Shown here: piece after piece, positions 36,601-46,004 of the stretch
How the letters are laid out: every line of letters starts with the position of its first letter
How positions within the stretch are numbered: the first letter of the stretch is position 1
Origin: Sesamum alatum
Taxonomy: Eukaryota > Streptophyta > Magnoliopsida > Lamiales > Pedaliaceae
Direction: 5' to 3'
Length of the DNA stretch: 64,000 bases
NCBI GenBank assembly: GCA_034509735.1
Contig: JACGWO010000008.1
Coordinates: 16,255,864 to 16,319,863 of the forward strand
The notes under the pieces: model-generated
What the model was told of the DNA's origin: nothing
Databases searched by the model: none
Seen by the model: only the letters and a program-made list of their open reading frames with translations
Made by a program: the position numbers and the translations under genes

Positions 36601-37009
36601 AATTGCTTTCAACTTAGTACTTACTAAGGGGTATATACTATTTACTGATGCCCTTTCGGAACAAATATCTAAACCGCTTCTAAAAGAGATTACCAATTTT
36701 TATCTAATTCAAGACAACACAATCTATTAATCAGGCTACCGTAATTACTAAATGGGAAACAACACAAAAGAGATGGGTGAAAAGAAAGGAAACCTTATCA
36801 GCATCCAGAGGAGGATGAGAAAGAAATGTGGGCTTGGCTGGGGAACGGGAAGACGGCACAACTGCTGGCATAGAAGACACATTGGGCCTACTGAAATTAC
36901 TGTTACTGGTAGTGGCAGTAGCAGAAGAGGAACTGCGCTGAGCCAATTGCTTCAGGGCATCTCTTTCCAGGGAATCCAACTCCTCTGCGCTTAATTCCCA
37001 ATCATCCAT
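18629..37009 (-). CDS. SMARCAL1: SMARCAL1-like SNF2 annealing helicase (CHR18-like), 24 exons, 687 aa, complete
   Basis: Family role: a nuclear DNA-dependent ATPase that rewinds RPA-coated DNA and remodels stalled replication forks. Coding exons 1-24: 37009-36794, 36245-36206, 36093-36002, 35913-35858, 35667-35592, 35385-35319, 34767-34701, 34555-34489, 30766-30683, 30611-30570, 29584-29429, 26949-26872, 26681-26613, 26539-26474, 26388-26260, 25520-25464, 25173-25084, 21530-21465, 20411-20343, 20273-20169, 20083-19958, 19480-19422, 19284-19248, 18778-18629. All introns are GT-AG, phases agree, and the total is 2064 nt. Domains: N-terminal [18 protein letters not shown] helix; HARP about 93-150 ([19 protein letters not shown]); motif I DEMGLGKT 218-225; DESH 326-329; SGTP 356-359; IDGST 538-542; motif [13 protein letters not shown] 596-606; PIP-like QKTLDSFV 661-668. 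No HNH or zinc finger, so SMARCAL1- rather than ZRANB3-type. One HARP repeat, as in plant homologues. Length is close to Arabidopsis CHR18. Confidence 0.93.
18779..19247 (-). other. Intron 23 of the SMARCAL1-like gene
   Basis: A 469-bp GT-AG intron between the 37-nt exon 23 and the terminal exon. A plus-strand open frame covering 18562-18963 overlaps the last exon and this intron; it is a shadow without protein-like content. Confidence 0.8.
21600..22390. repeat. Three diverged tandem copies of a ~245-bp unit
   Basis: The block CAGCTTGAACTTGCAAT (third copy CAGATTGAACTCGCAAC) recurs near 21697, 21930 and 22187. In each copy it is followed by a TTATAGTTA-like segment, a CTTAAGAGAAA-like segment and a run about ACAAGATT and CACAGATTCTCC. 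It lies within intron 17. Origin unknown. Confidence 0.6.
23097..23731. mobile_element. Putative inverted-repeat unit carrying a coding-like fragment
   Basis: The left end (TTTGTTTATGTTTTCATTTT then CAGTTTTCAG) is matched in inverted orientation by the right end (CTGAAAACTGAAAATGGAAA then CATAAACAAA). The roughly 635-bp unit lies in intron 17. It encloses a minus-strand protein-like segment at 23142-23325. The layout is like a Pack-type non-autonomous DNA transposon, but no clear target duplication remains and there is no transposase. Confidence 0.45.
23142..23336 (-). pseudogene. Coding-like gene fragment of unknown origin
   Basis: The minus-strand open frame contains a segment starting [20 protein letters not shown] and continuing with [17 protein letters not shown], which has the balanced composition of a globular protein rather than of random intron. 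It is preceded on the same strand by TTCTATCACAG, a plausible splice acceptor. It is not part of the SMARCAL1-like protein, whose frame is complete without it. I do not recognise the parent gene. Confidence 0.35.
26737..26751. repeat. (GA)n microsatellite in intron 12
   Basis: A short run of AG dinucleotides just upstream of exon 13 on the minus strand. Confidence 0.7.
26950..29428 (-). other. Intron 11, 2.5 kb
   Basis: GT-AG intron between the exon ending in LLASDFK and the DESH-box exon. It is mostly AT-rich. A plus-strand coding-like patch lies near 27825-28025 ([18 protein letters not shown]), of unknown origin. Confidence 0.8.
30767..34488 (-). other. Intron 8, 3.7 kb
   Basis: The largest intron lies directly after the Walker A exon ([10 protein letters not shown]) and before [32 protein letters not shown] segment near 31111 resembles one end of the MITE family, but its partner end is not evident. 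Nothing else gene-like was found. Confidence 0.8.
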
Positions 37010-37240
37010 CTTCGTCTTGGAATTCTCACGTTTCAGCTCATGAGTTTTGTATCAGGGAATTTGGAGACTGTCGTCAGGGGCTCCTCCAGCTTCCTGTCAG
37101 GATTCACAGAAGAAGGGCAGAAGTTAAAACGCAAAAAATTTGAATTCTGTGTTTCTATAAGAGAAGTACCAAGACGGGACGACGTCGTCAGATTCCAGGG
37201 CACCAGAAATTGGATTGATTTGTATTAAACACAGGTAATT
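37010..37240 (-). promoter_or_regulatory. 5' UTR and promoter-proximal region of the SMARCAL1-like gene
   Basis: The start codon at 37009-37007 begins the conserved [14 protein letters not shown] peptide, so upstream sequence must hold the 5' UTR and promoter. A GACGACGTCGTC palindrome lies at 37178-37189, containing an ACGTC core of the type bound by bZIP factors. I could not place a TATA box or transcription start. Confidence 0.45.
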
Positions 37241-37709
37241 GGGAATTAATTGAATTAGTTAAAGGGTTAGTAACAAGAGCCACTAAAATCTGAACACGTT
37301 TTGAGAGATGGGAATTGTGTTTGGATCCATTTTTAAATTGTTTTGTTTTGTACAATAGAGAGAAAAAACATAGATAAGTGGGTGTGTTTTGAAAGCAGTG
37401 TAATATGTTTGTATTTATTTTGGAGTAAGAACAGTAAAATATGTGTTATATGTTCGATTTTTGTTTTACGAGACAAAAAATACTTTTCTTTGTCATTTCA
37501 GACCTCCTTTACTACTAGTTAGAGTGTGCACTATTTGGTTTACCGAGTTATACCGATCGAATTGAATTTTTCGGTATGAAAATTTGGTTTGGTATTAGGT
37601 AATCATTTTTAGGCAAACTCAGTATTCGGTATGTTTTGATTTTTTTATGTTAGATTTAATGGTACCAAATACCAAAATTTAAAAATTTAATAAATAAAAA
37701 TTATGTAAC
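37241..37709. other. Intergenic DNA with repeated GGTAT/CGGTAT motifs
   Basis: No gene is seen. Positions 37550-37680 contain recurring TTCGGTATG, TTTGGTATT and inverted ACCAAATACC motifs, typical of a decayed inverted-repeat transposon. Confidence 0.4.
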
Positions 37710-39930
37710 TTACTATAAATACCAAGGACGGTAGTATCATTTTTTATCAAATGCTTTGTGCTTCTTTTTTTTTTCAGTGTGCACATAAACCGACGACGCA
37801 TTGAGCTTTGTTGGTTTGAAACGTAGTCGTTTTGGTTGTTTGGACCCTTGTGGCGATGCTCGATTTCTACAACATGACTTTTGGTCAAATGCTTTCCTTG
37901 CTTTATTTTACTTTTGTTCGTGTGCACATGAAACAATGATGTTTGGAGTTTCGTTTAGTTGGTTTGAAGCATGGTCGTATTGGTTGTTTGTCACCTTGTG
38001 GCAATACTCGTTTTCTACAGTATGACTTTTGGTCCAATGTTTTCCTTTTTTTTTCTTACCCCGCGCGCATAATAAACAACGACGTTTTGGCCTTTGGTGG
38101 TTCGAAACGTTATTTTGGTTGTGTTGGCCCATTGTGGCAATGCTCGATTATTATAGTACCAATTTTCGTCAAATACTTTACCGATTCTTTGTGTACGTGG
38201 CGTCACAAGTGGGACTAGAACGATGTCATTTTGACGTGAATATGAAACAACGGTGTTCAATAAAAAACTTCAGATTAAAGGGAAAAACTAGAATCGGAGA
38301 GAAAATCCTTACGATACACTGTTTGTTGCTGGTTTGTCCTTTTTTGTGGCTGGTGTGATCCTCTCTCGGGGGGTTCTTTCGATAGAGAGATTGACGCGGG
38401 TGTGGTTTGTGTAGCAGTGTGATTGTCGGCTTGTTGGCGTTGTTTTATCTGCTAGATGGATTAGTGTGAATGTGGTCAGCGTGGAATTCAGACTGAATGA
38501 CGGTATCTAGATGAAGAGATCAGTATAGTATTTTTGTGCCTGGTACTGGTAGTTTAGTAAAATGGTCGTTTTGTGGGCATTATTGAGATTTTTCTCATGC
38601 ATGCTTGTGGTGTGATGCTTTCAATATCGTGGATTGGGTGGTGTTCTGTAGATTATGTCTGCGTCAAGCGTCGTTCTCGACCCATTTGGTTGAGTGGTGC
38701 TGCGGTGCTTGTGGACCAGAGGGGTTGTGCGGTATTCTATAGACTTTGTCCGTGTTAAGGCGTGATTTGGTTAATTGGTGGCCTTCGGCTTAACGAACAA
38801 AAGCTCTATTATCCAAGACGCGTGTAAATTACTACCAATTATAAATGTCGAGAACGGTTGCTACAGTACCATTTTTGGTTCAAAGCTTTGTTTCTTTTTT
38901 TCGCGTGCATATGAAACAACGATGTTTTGAGCTTCGCTGGTTTGAAACACGGTCATTTTGGTTATTTGGCCCCTTCTGGAGATGCTCGCTTTCTACAGTA
39001 TGACTTTTTTGGTCCAATGTTTTCTTGCTTTAACTGTTTATTTTTATTTTTTTCCATTTGCACATGAAACAATGGTGTTTGGAGCTTCGCTGGTTTGAAG
39101 GGCAGTCGTTTTGGTTGTTTGGCCCCTTGTGGCGATGCTCGCTTTCTACAGTACGACTTCTCGTCCAACGCTTTTTTTTCTTGGTATGCGTGCATAAGAA
39201 ACGACGACGTTTTGGCCTTTGGTGGTTAGTAATGTTGTCGTTTTGGTTGTGTTGGCCCATTGTGGCGATGTTCGATTGCTACAGTACCAATTTTCATTAA
39301 ATGCTTTATCAATTCATTTTGTACGTTCACAAGTGATTTTTTTAGCGTGTTGCTTCTAATAGTGGCACTGGAACAATATTATTTATTTGTGAATATAAAA
39401 CAATGGTGTGCAATGAAAAAAATTCAGATGGAAGGGAAAAACTAGAATCGTCGACAAAATCCTTAAGGTGAAGTTTTCGTTGGTTGATGGTCTGTCCTTC
39501 TTTTGTGGATGTCCTCTCCTTTAGGGGGTTAAATACGGTGAGTTTGAAGTGGTTTTGGTTTGTGAGGCAGTGTGGTTGTCGGTTTGGTGGCACTGCCTCG
39601 CCTGCTTGATGGATTGGTGTGGATGTGGTTGGCGTGGACTGATAGGCATGTCTTGCTTCAGACCGAATGAGGGTACGTGGATGCAGAGATTGGTATAGTT
39701 GTCGTTTTCTACGCCTGGTAGTGGGCAGATGTTTTTGGATACGTAGATCAGTACCATGGTTGTCTTTTATAGTTGGTATTGAGGTTCTTCTTATGACTGT
39801 TTGTGGTGCGTTGCTTTTAATATTGTGGATTAGGCGGTGTTCTATAGACTGTGTCCATCATCGAGCATCATTCTCGGCCCATCTGGTTGTGTGGTGTTGC
39901 CTTACAGTTAGAATAGTGTTGGTCGAATTG
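37710..39930 (+). repeat. Two diverged direct copies of a 1.1-kb unit with internal sub-repeats
   Basis: Copy 1 (about 37710-38770) and copy 2 (about 38840-39930) align along their length. Each begins with three sub-repeats of about 130-150 bp built on TTTTGGTTGTTTGGCCC, a TGTGGCGATGCTCG block and a CTACAGTA(Y) block; the cores are near 37830, 37978, 38112, 38955, 39108 and 39241. Each then carries an AAGGGAAAAACTAGAATCG block (38280, 39435), a GATGGATTRGTGTG block and a GACCCATTTGG/GGCCCATCTGG block. Open frames inside are short and differ between copies, so I call this non-coding. I do not recognise the family. Confidence 0.65.
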
Positions 39931-40802
39931 GATCTTTGCTTACACAGATAGGGTTGCAGTCGGGACTTCAGTCGCTATAGGATAGGTAGCGCCCTTATTC
40001 CGTTCCTTCATAAACTTAGGAATGGTCAAGGGTGAAACTTTCTTTTCTGTTTTAGTTCCAGGGGTAATAAAAAACATGAGGGCTTCCCTCAGTTCTGATT
40101 CACCTAGGTGCTTGTAGAATGGAGGGATTGGGCACTGTTCTGTAGTCTGTGTCAGGCCTGCATATTGCTTCGACGTTTGCTTGATTGGGCACTGGCTAGT
40201 GCATGAAACCGTCATAGTCGTCAATTAATTTTAGGCGGATGGTACAAGAGAGTTATTGAATGCAGTTAATGATTTTTTGTTGGTCCATGGACTTGAGTGA
40301 TGTGGTCGTTGTGAAATTTGACAATGAGTTGTTCTTACGTAATGTGTTGGTTATAGGTGTATTATTGTGGTGTTTGTATTTATGCAAATTTGTGTTGTGT
40401 TTGTTTATCGTTGTGCGGCGCCATGTCTATGAAAAATCTGTGTATGGCGAAGAAATGTGTTGTGCTCGTTCGCTTTTGGTTCGTTATTAGGTTTGATTTT
40501 TGCTAACGTTGTTTGTTTAAGATTTATCTTTTGTGGCCAATACAATGTTCGTCCTATTGGGCGGAAATTCACGAAGTACTTTACGTTGTTGTGGTTCTAT
40601 TTCATGGTGTGCTAATGCCTTCCAATTTTATTTTTTGGTACTCGTTTTCTAGTTTGGATTCTGTTTTTTTATTTTGACACTGGTGTGTTGTAGAGTTGTG
40701 TATTATTATTATTTACTAATTAGTAAGAGCGAAATTTTTTTGAATATAGGTGTCGTTTGCTTGTTACTTAATTTTAGTGGGATGATGATTTTCTTCCTAA
40801 AT
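39931..40802. other. Unassigned DNA with a possible coding-like patch
   Basis: A minus-strand open frame (40224-39940) includes PPFYKHLGESELREALMFF and a following lysine-rich segment with protein-like composition, but I recognise no family and see no start context or splice sites. The rest, to the truncated copia LTR, is T-rich without features. Confidence 0.35.
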
Positions 40803-41665
40803 TGGACATGACTTCTTCCTAAATTGGACATGGCCGAAATGCTCCCTTGGATGAAGCAAAACCAGCCATGTTTCATGCAAGGTGGTATGTTGACTTATTT
40901 CTTTTGGAAAGAGACAAATCAACTCCAATCAAGCCCTTCTATTTTGGTATGATTTGATCATACCATAAATTTTGGTAGGCTTGATTGAAAAATTAATGGT
41001 GATTGATTGGAATGTATCTAGACATCCTTGGATGAACCTAGACACATTCCAATAATCATATTAATTATGTATATATATGAGTATATACAACACCTTGCAT
41101 ATGTGAATCATAATTCATCTTTTTCTAGGAAAAAGAAGAAGAAAACCGGCCTCTCCTCTCTCTCTCTCTCTCTCTCTCACGCGGCCATCTCCCCCCCCTT
41201 TCTCACTTGTGTTCTTCACTTGATTTTGAATCAAGAAGAAGAACAAAGTTGGTTTAAGAGTACACTAATCCATAGTGTCCTTCTCTTAAACCGATTCCTT
41301 TTTAAACCTGTTCTCTTCTAGCAAGGAGAACGTGAGTTTCTTCCGGTGTGGTGTGGATCACCTTTGGAGAATCCATACGTTTGGATTTGTGAGCATTCCG
41401 AAAAAAGGGAACAACGCTAGTAGCCGAGCACACGTTAAATCTACAAGGTAGCGATTATTACGCTTTAGTAGATCTTAACTTTCTTTTTCATCTATGCCCT
41501 ATATGTTATAAGTGTGCCTTTTAACTTTAACATATCCTACATCGAACGTCCGGTTGAGCACCCAAGGGTACACTCCTTGGGATTTCGCCTTATAATGCGA
41601 TTTAATTTATATTTACGATTTTCTCGCTTCCGCTCGCTCTCCCGGGCGGATCCGCTTGTCCTTCA
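40803..41665 (+). repeat. 5' LTR fragment of the copia element
   Basis: It matches 48868-49736 closely, including the CT microsatellite and the terminal GTCCTTCA. Homology begins abruptly near 40803. The unrelated repetitive segment to its left marks a deletion or recombination breakpoint. A near-duplication of CTTCCTAAATTGGACATG sits right at the junction (40794 and 40815). Confidence 0.85.
41157..41179. repeat. (CT)n microsatellite in the 5' LTR
   Basis: CT run within the LTR. The equivalent position in the 3' LTR (49217-49251) is longer, so the array has changed length since insertion. Confidence 0.8.
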
Positions 41666-41667
41666 AG

Positions 41668-41681
41668 TGGTATCAGAGCCC
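41668..41681 (+). promoter_or_regulatory. Primer-binding site (initiator Met tRNA)
   Basis: TGGTATCAGAGCCC lies 2 nt after the 5' LTR end. It is the standard copia primer site, complementary to the 3' end of the plant initiator methionine tRNA. Confidence 0.9.
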
Positions 41682-41934
41682 AGTTCGATATAAGGGGCAT
41701 AGATCTATGTGCTTAGCATGATCTACTTGCTTTTATGGCATTAATAGCATGTTAGATTACATAAATATGTGAATAATATGATGATTCAATTGTTTGAATT
41801 TGATGGACTTTTGGCATGCTTATTTTTATTAGATTGGATCTAAAATTGCATGCTTATTTTCAGAATATTATTACTATTTTGCGCTGAAAAAATGATGTTG
41901 AAAAACATGAAAAAAAATATCTTTGGACAGCAGC

Positions 41935-42195
41935 GATAGCAGTTGGCTGCCGCCCCTGCCGGCCGGTCATTGGCTGGCAGGCGCGCTGCCGGGCGCGCGC
42001 GGGCTCACGTCTGCGCGCAGGCCTGGCCGGCGTGCCTGCCAGCGTGCGTGCTGGTAGGGGCAGTTCGCGCGCAGGGGCGCGCGCGCTGTGCGCAGGTAGC
42101 CGCTGCCGGCCGAGGCCAGCGCGGCATGGGCGCGCGTGCGCAAGGCGCGCAGGCTTGCTACCTGTGCGCGCGGCTGGCCGGCAAGCATAACGGTT
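41935..42195. other. GC-rich leader tract of the copia element
   Basis: About 250 bp of very G+C-rich, CpG-dense DNA with many GCGCGC runs and near-palindromic GCCGGC motifs sits in an otherwise AT-rich leader. Overlapping open frames on both strands here reflect base composition, not protein. It may be structured RNA in the element's 5' leader. Confidence 0.6.
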
Positions 42196-43614
42196 GGGCC
42201 GTTTTGTGCCGTTTTTGGACACTTTCTTGAAATTTTTATTTTTTGTATTTTCTGCACATTATTCTGAAAATGTATTAATTTTGCACATTTGATTTTGGAA
42301 TAATTGGATTATTCCTTAAATTAAATTTGCTTAATTAATTTGGGATTAATACATGCATTGGATGCATTGTTTGTAATGTCCATTAAATTTGAAATTTGAA
42401 TTTTGCATATTGTTTATATATTTATGCGTTTGTAATGTTGGACATCACTTGGATATTTGAAATATCCATTGGTTTAATGCATGGTTATTTGGAATAATTG
42501 TGTTATGTGCGTTGATGGAATCAACATGGGATGATCACAAAAGCCCTAGACCTTGTGTATGGATGAATGTATGATCATTTAATTTCTGTTGGATGGGGCC
42601 TGCGTGCCTCTTGTTTTTGGGACTATCACCTCCCGTATTTTCAGCCTCATGATGTTAAGGCTTGTTATTATTTTAATGTATTACTTTTATTTGTAATGAG
42701 AGTAGATAGGATTGGTGAGGTTTTAATTTTAACAAGCATATGGAGTCGGAGACCCCAAGGAGGAGCATCAAGGCGTGAAACAAGAGCATTACAAGGCCTA
42801 TTGGAATGACAATGGCTATATTATTATTGTATAATTTAGGACCACTCTAGATAGACCATAGACTCACTGCGGGCTCAGTGGGCCGCATAGGTTGGGCTTG
42901 TGATCATCCTAACAGGGGTATGCTATGTTTTCTGCATGCGGCGTATTTATTTATCGCTTTAAATATTGGATATTTATGCATGCTAAAACACAATAATGTG
43001 ATGAGGTCTCGGTCGTACACAAACTCTCATTTGGTTGGACCAAATTAAATATTAGGCCCAGAACGGACTTGGATCAAAATGGTATTTTGATCTGTCCGAG
43101 CCTTCCATCCACAGCAAAGTGGTGAGGAAGCTACCACTACCCAAGTGTGGTCTCACGAGTCGTGGCACACTTGGACTAAGGGAAAGCTACACCATTGTTG
43201 TGAACAAAAAGACTGTGCTCGCTGTTTCCCTGTCTCACGAGTCATGGGGGGCGACAGTTTGATGCATAATTTGGTTGATGGGTCGGGCCCAACACTGAGT
43301 AACATGGTTCGCTTGGAGTCCTCGGAACCATGCGAATAGGTGAGGCAAAATATCTTGGGAATCTCATTGGATGAGAATGATATTGGATATCTCCTACGAG
43401 GTCTTCTTTATGTGAATCGTAAAAGCGGGGCATTGAGATTACGCTTGTGGATCCCAAGCCCACTAGGAAATAGTTTCCCAAAACTCCACTTGAGAGTGGC
43501 GGACTTTCGTATAAATAGTGGGAGGGTTAAAGACTAAAAGACCAAGTCTTCAACTTGAACAATAATATTACCATCATCTGCTAATTTCTGCCTTACATTT
43601 TCATTAATGTAGAT

Positions 43615-44460
43615 ATGTCTAAGAATCAATTAACCATGGTACTTGAGACTAATAAATTCAACGGAACGAACTACTCGGATTGGCTAAGAAACTTGAGGAT
43701 TGTCCTCAGTTTCGAGAACCCAGGCTACGTCTTGGACGAGCTGCCGCCGAGTGACTTACCGGAGGGGTCCACGCCAGAAGAACGTTTGACGTTCGAGAAA
43801 TGGCATGAGGACAACCGGAAAGTACGCAGTATCATACTGGCTTCAATGTCTAACGACATCCAGAAGCAGTATGAGAGGCTGGACAACGTCTCCACCATAA
43901 TGCTCCGCATGAACGAGGTTTATGCGGTTCCAGACAGGCATATTAGATATGCCGCCACAAAAGCATTCTTTGGCACCAAGCTTGCTGAAGGAGCGTCTGT
44001 ACAAAGTCATGGGGTCAAGATGCTCTCCTTAGTGGAGAAACTCGAGGACTTGAAAGCTGGGCTTAAGAATGACACTTAAATTGACGTGATCCTCCAATCG
44101 CTTCCTCCGTCCTATGACCCGTTTGTTGTAAACTACAACATGAACGGACTTGAGAAGTCTATTCATGAGTTGATCAACATGCTGGTCTAATACGAGGCAA
44201 CGACCCACAAGTCAGCGCCGGCGGTATTGATAGGAGAGGCTTCGACCTCCAAAGCGAATGGTAAGAGGGTCGTACGCTGGAAGAGGAAGAAGGGAAAAAG
44301 GAAGACGGTTGCAGCCCCTGCTCGCGCTCCAAGCGTCCCTGTTGCTCCGGTGGGACCGAGCAAAGGGAAAGGGAAGGCCCGTGGTTCTCAGCGGTCCAAG
44401 GCAAATGATGTCTGCATGCATTGCCAAGGGAAGAGGCATTGGAAGAGGGAGTGCCCACAA
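43615..44460 (+). pseudogene. Copia gag with CCHC zinc knuckle, broken
   Basis: The start MSKNQLTMVLETNKFNGTNY at 43615 is typical of plant copia gag. The open frame runs to a TAA at 44077-44079. The conserved LPPSYDPF segment follows immediately, then a second stop lies at 44188-44190. The zinc knuckle CMHCQGKRHWKREC lies at 44413-44454. Gag would form the virus-like particle and bind RNA, but the stops preclude a full product. Confidence 0.8.
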
Positions 44461-44499
44461 CTCCTCTCCAACCCAGGTATGTTTGTGGTTGAAGTAAAC

Positions 44500-44830
44500 A
44501 TGATAACTAATTCTGCTTCATGGGTATTGGATACCGGGTGTGGTGCTCACATCTGCAATGATTTGCAGGCACTGCAAAGAAGCAGAAGGCTAACCAAGCA
44601 TGAGATGATCCTGAGGCTATGCGATGGCAAGGCCGTTGCTGCAGAAACCGTAGGGTCAATGGAGTTAGCCATTAGTAGTCATGTTAGGATTGTACTGAAC
44701 GACTGTTTCTATGTACCTAGCATGATTAAGAACATTGTTTCTATTCCGGTTCTTGATAAGGAGGGATTTAGATTTACCATCAATAAAACAGCTTTTTCAT
44801 TATTCAAGATGGTATTTCTCATCTGCTTGG
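44500..44830 (+). pseudogene. Copia aspartic protease
   Basis: The catalytic DTG is at about 44530-44538 in the segment SWVLDTGCGAHICND. This enzyme would cleave the polyprotein. The frame continues from gag, then shifts after about 44820. Confidence 0.75.
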
Positions 44831-44834
44831 TACA

Positions 44835-45746
44835 TTGGTCAATGGTCTGTACATACTTCAACAGTCTAATTGGATTATGACTGCAGAACACAAACGAAAA
44901 TGCGATGATCATAATAACGCACATATATGGCATGCGAGGTTAGGTCATATCTCTAAAGATAGGATAAGAAGATTGGTGGACTCAAAAAGTCTAGAAATAG
45001 ATGATTTGGACAACCTACCGACCTGCGAATCCTGTCTAAAAGGAAAGATGACCAAGAAACCCTTTGTTGGACAAAGCACGCTAGCCAGTGGTCTGTTGGA
45101 TTTGATCCATACGGATGTCTGTGGCCCACTAAATACTCAGGCTAGAGGTGGGTACTCGTACTTCATAACCTTTACTGATGATCACTCACGGTATGGTTAT
45201 GTTTACATGATGAGGTACAAGTCTGAAGCCTTTGGAAGGTTTAAGGAATACTGACTTGAAGTAGAGAACCGAACTGGTCGAAAGATCAAAGCCCTTCGGT
45301 CGGACTGAGGTGGAGAGTATTTGAGTGGTGAGTTTCATGGTTATTTAAAAAAGAATGAGATTCTCTCTCAGTGGACCCCTCCTGGAACACCACAGCTTAA
45401 TGGTGTGTCTGAAAGGAGGAATCAGACCTTGTTGGATATGGTCCGATCCATGATGAGTTTTATCGAACTCCCCCTTTCCTTCTGGGGATACGCTCTTGAG
45501 ACGGCGGCCAAAGTTTTGAACTTGGCGCCATCTAAGAAGATATCCCAGACGCCATATGAGATATGGCATGGCAAGCCTGCCTCCTACAAATTCTTGAAAG
45601 TGTGGGGTTGCCCCGCATATGTCAAGAGATTAGTGGGAGATAAACTGGACTCGAGGTCTAGTTTATATAGGTTCATTGGCTATCCGAAAGAAACTGCGGG
45701 GTATTATTTCTATGATCCCTTCGAGCAAAAGGTTTTTGTCTCGTGA
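44835..45746 (+). pseudogene. Copia integrase, broken by stops
   Basis: The zinc-binding pre-integrase part is visible near 44925-45050 (IWHARLGHIS, then CESC). The core has DLIHTDVCGP near 45100 and FTDDHSRYGYVYMM near 45172, a TGA at 45252-45254 and another TGA at 45306, where an arginine is usual. GTPQLNGVSERRNQTLLDM follows near 45380. A further TGA lies at 45744. It would join cDNA to the target but is inactive as it stands. Confidence 0.8.
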
Positions 45747-46004
45747 AACGCAGTGTTCTTGGAAAAGGGTTTTCCATCGGATAGTCGACGCGATGAGGTA
45801 CTCCTTGAGGAATCAAGTGAGGTAGCCCATGAGGCGGCAGTGACATCTAAGCCAGTAGTTCCCACTGATAATATTCCAGTCCTCCGTAGGTCGGCCAGAG
45901 TATCCCATGCACCTGATAGGTATGGATTTCTGGGCCTGACCGGTCAGTTGGATAATGATCCAAAGACATACGGAGAAGCGATGTCGGACATCGATTCGGA
46001 TAAG

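Noticed and set aside
41860..42257. Arg/Ala-rich open frames on both strands in the copia leader
   Set aside because: Same composition effect in a CpG-dense block; no start context or domain.
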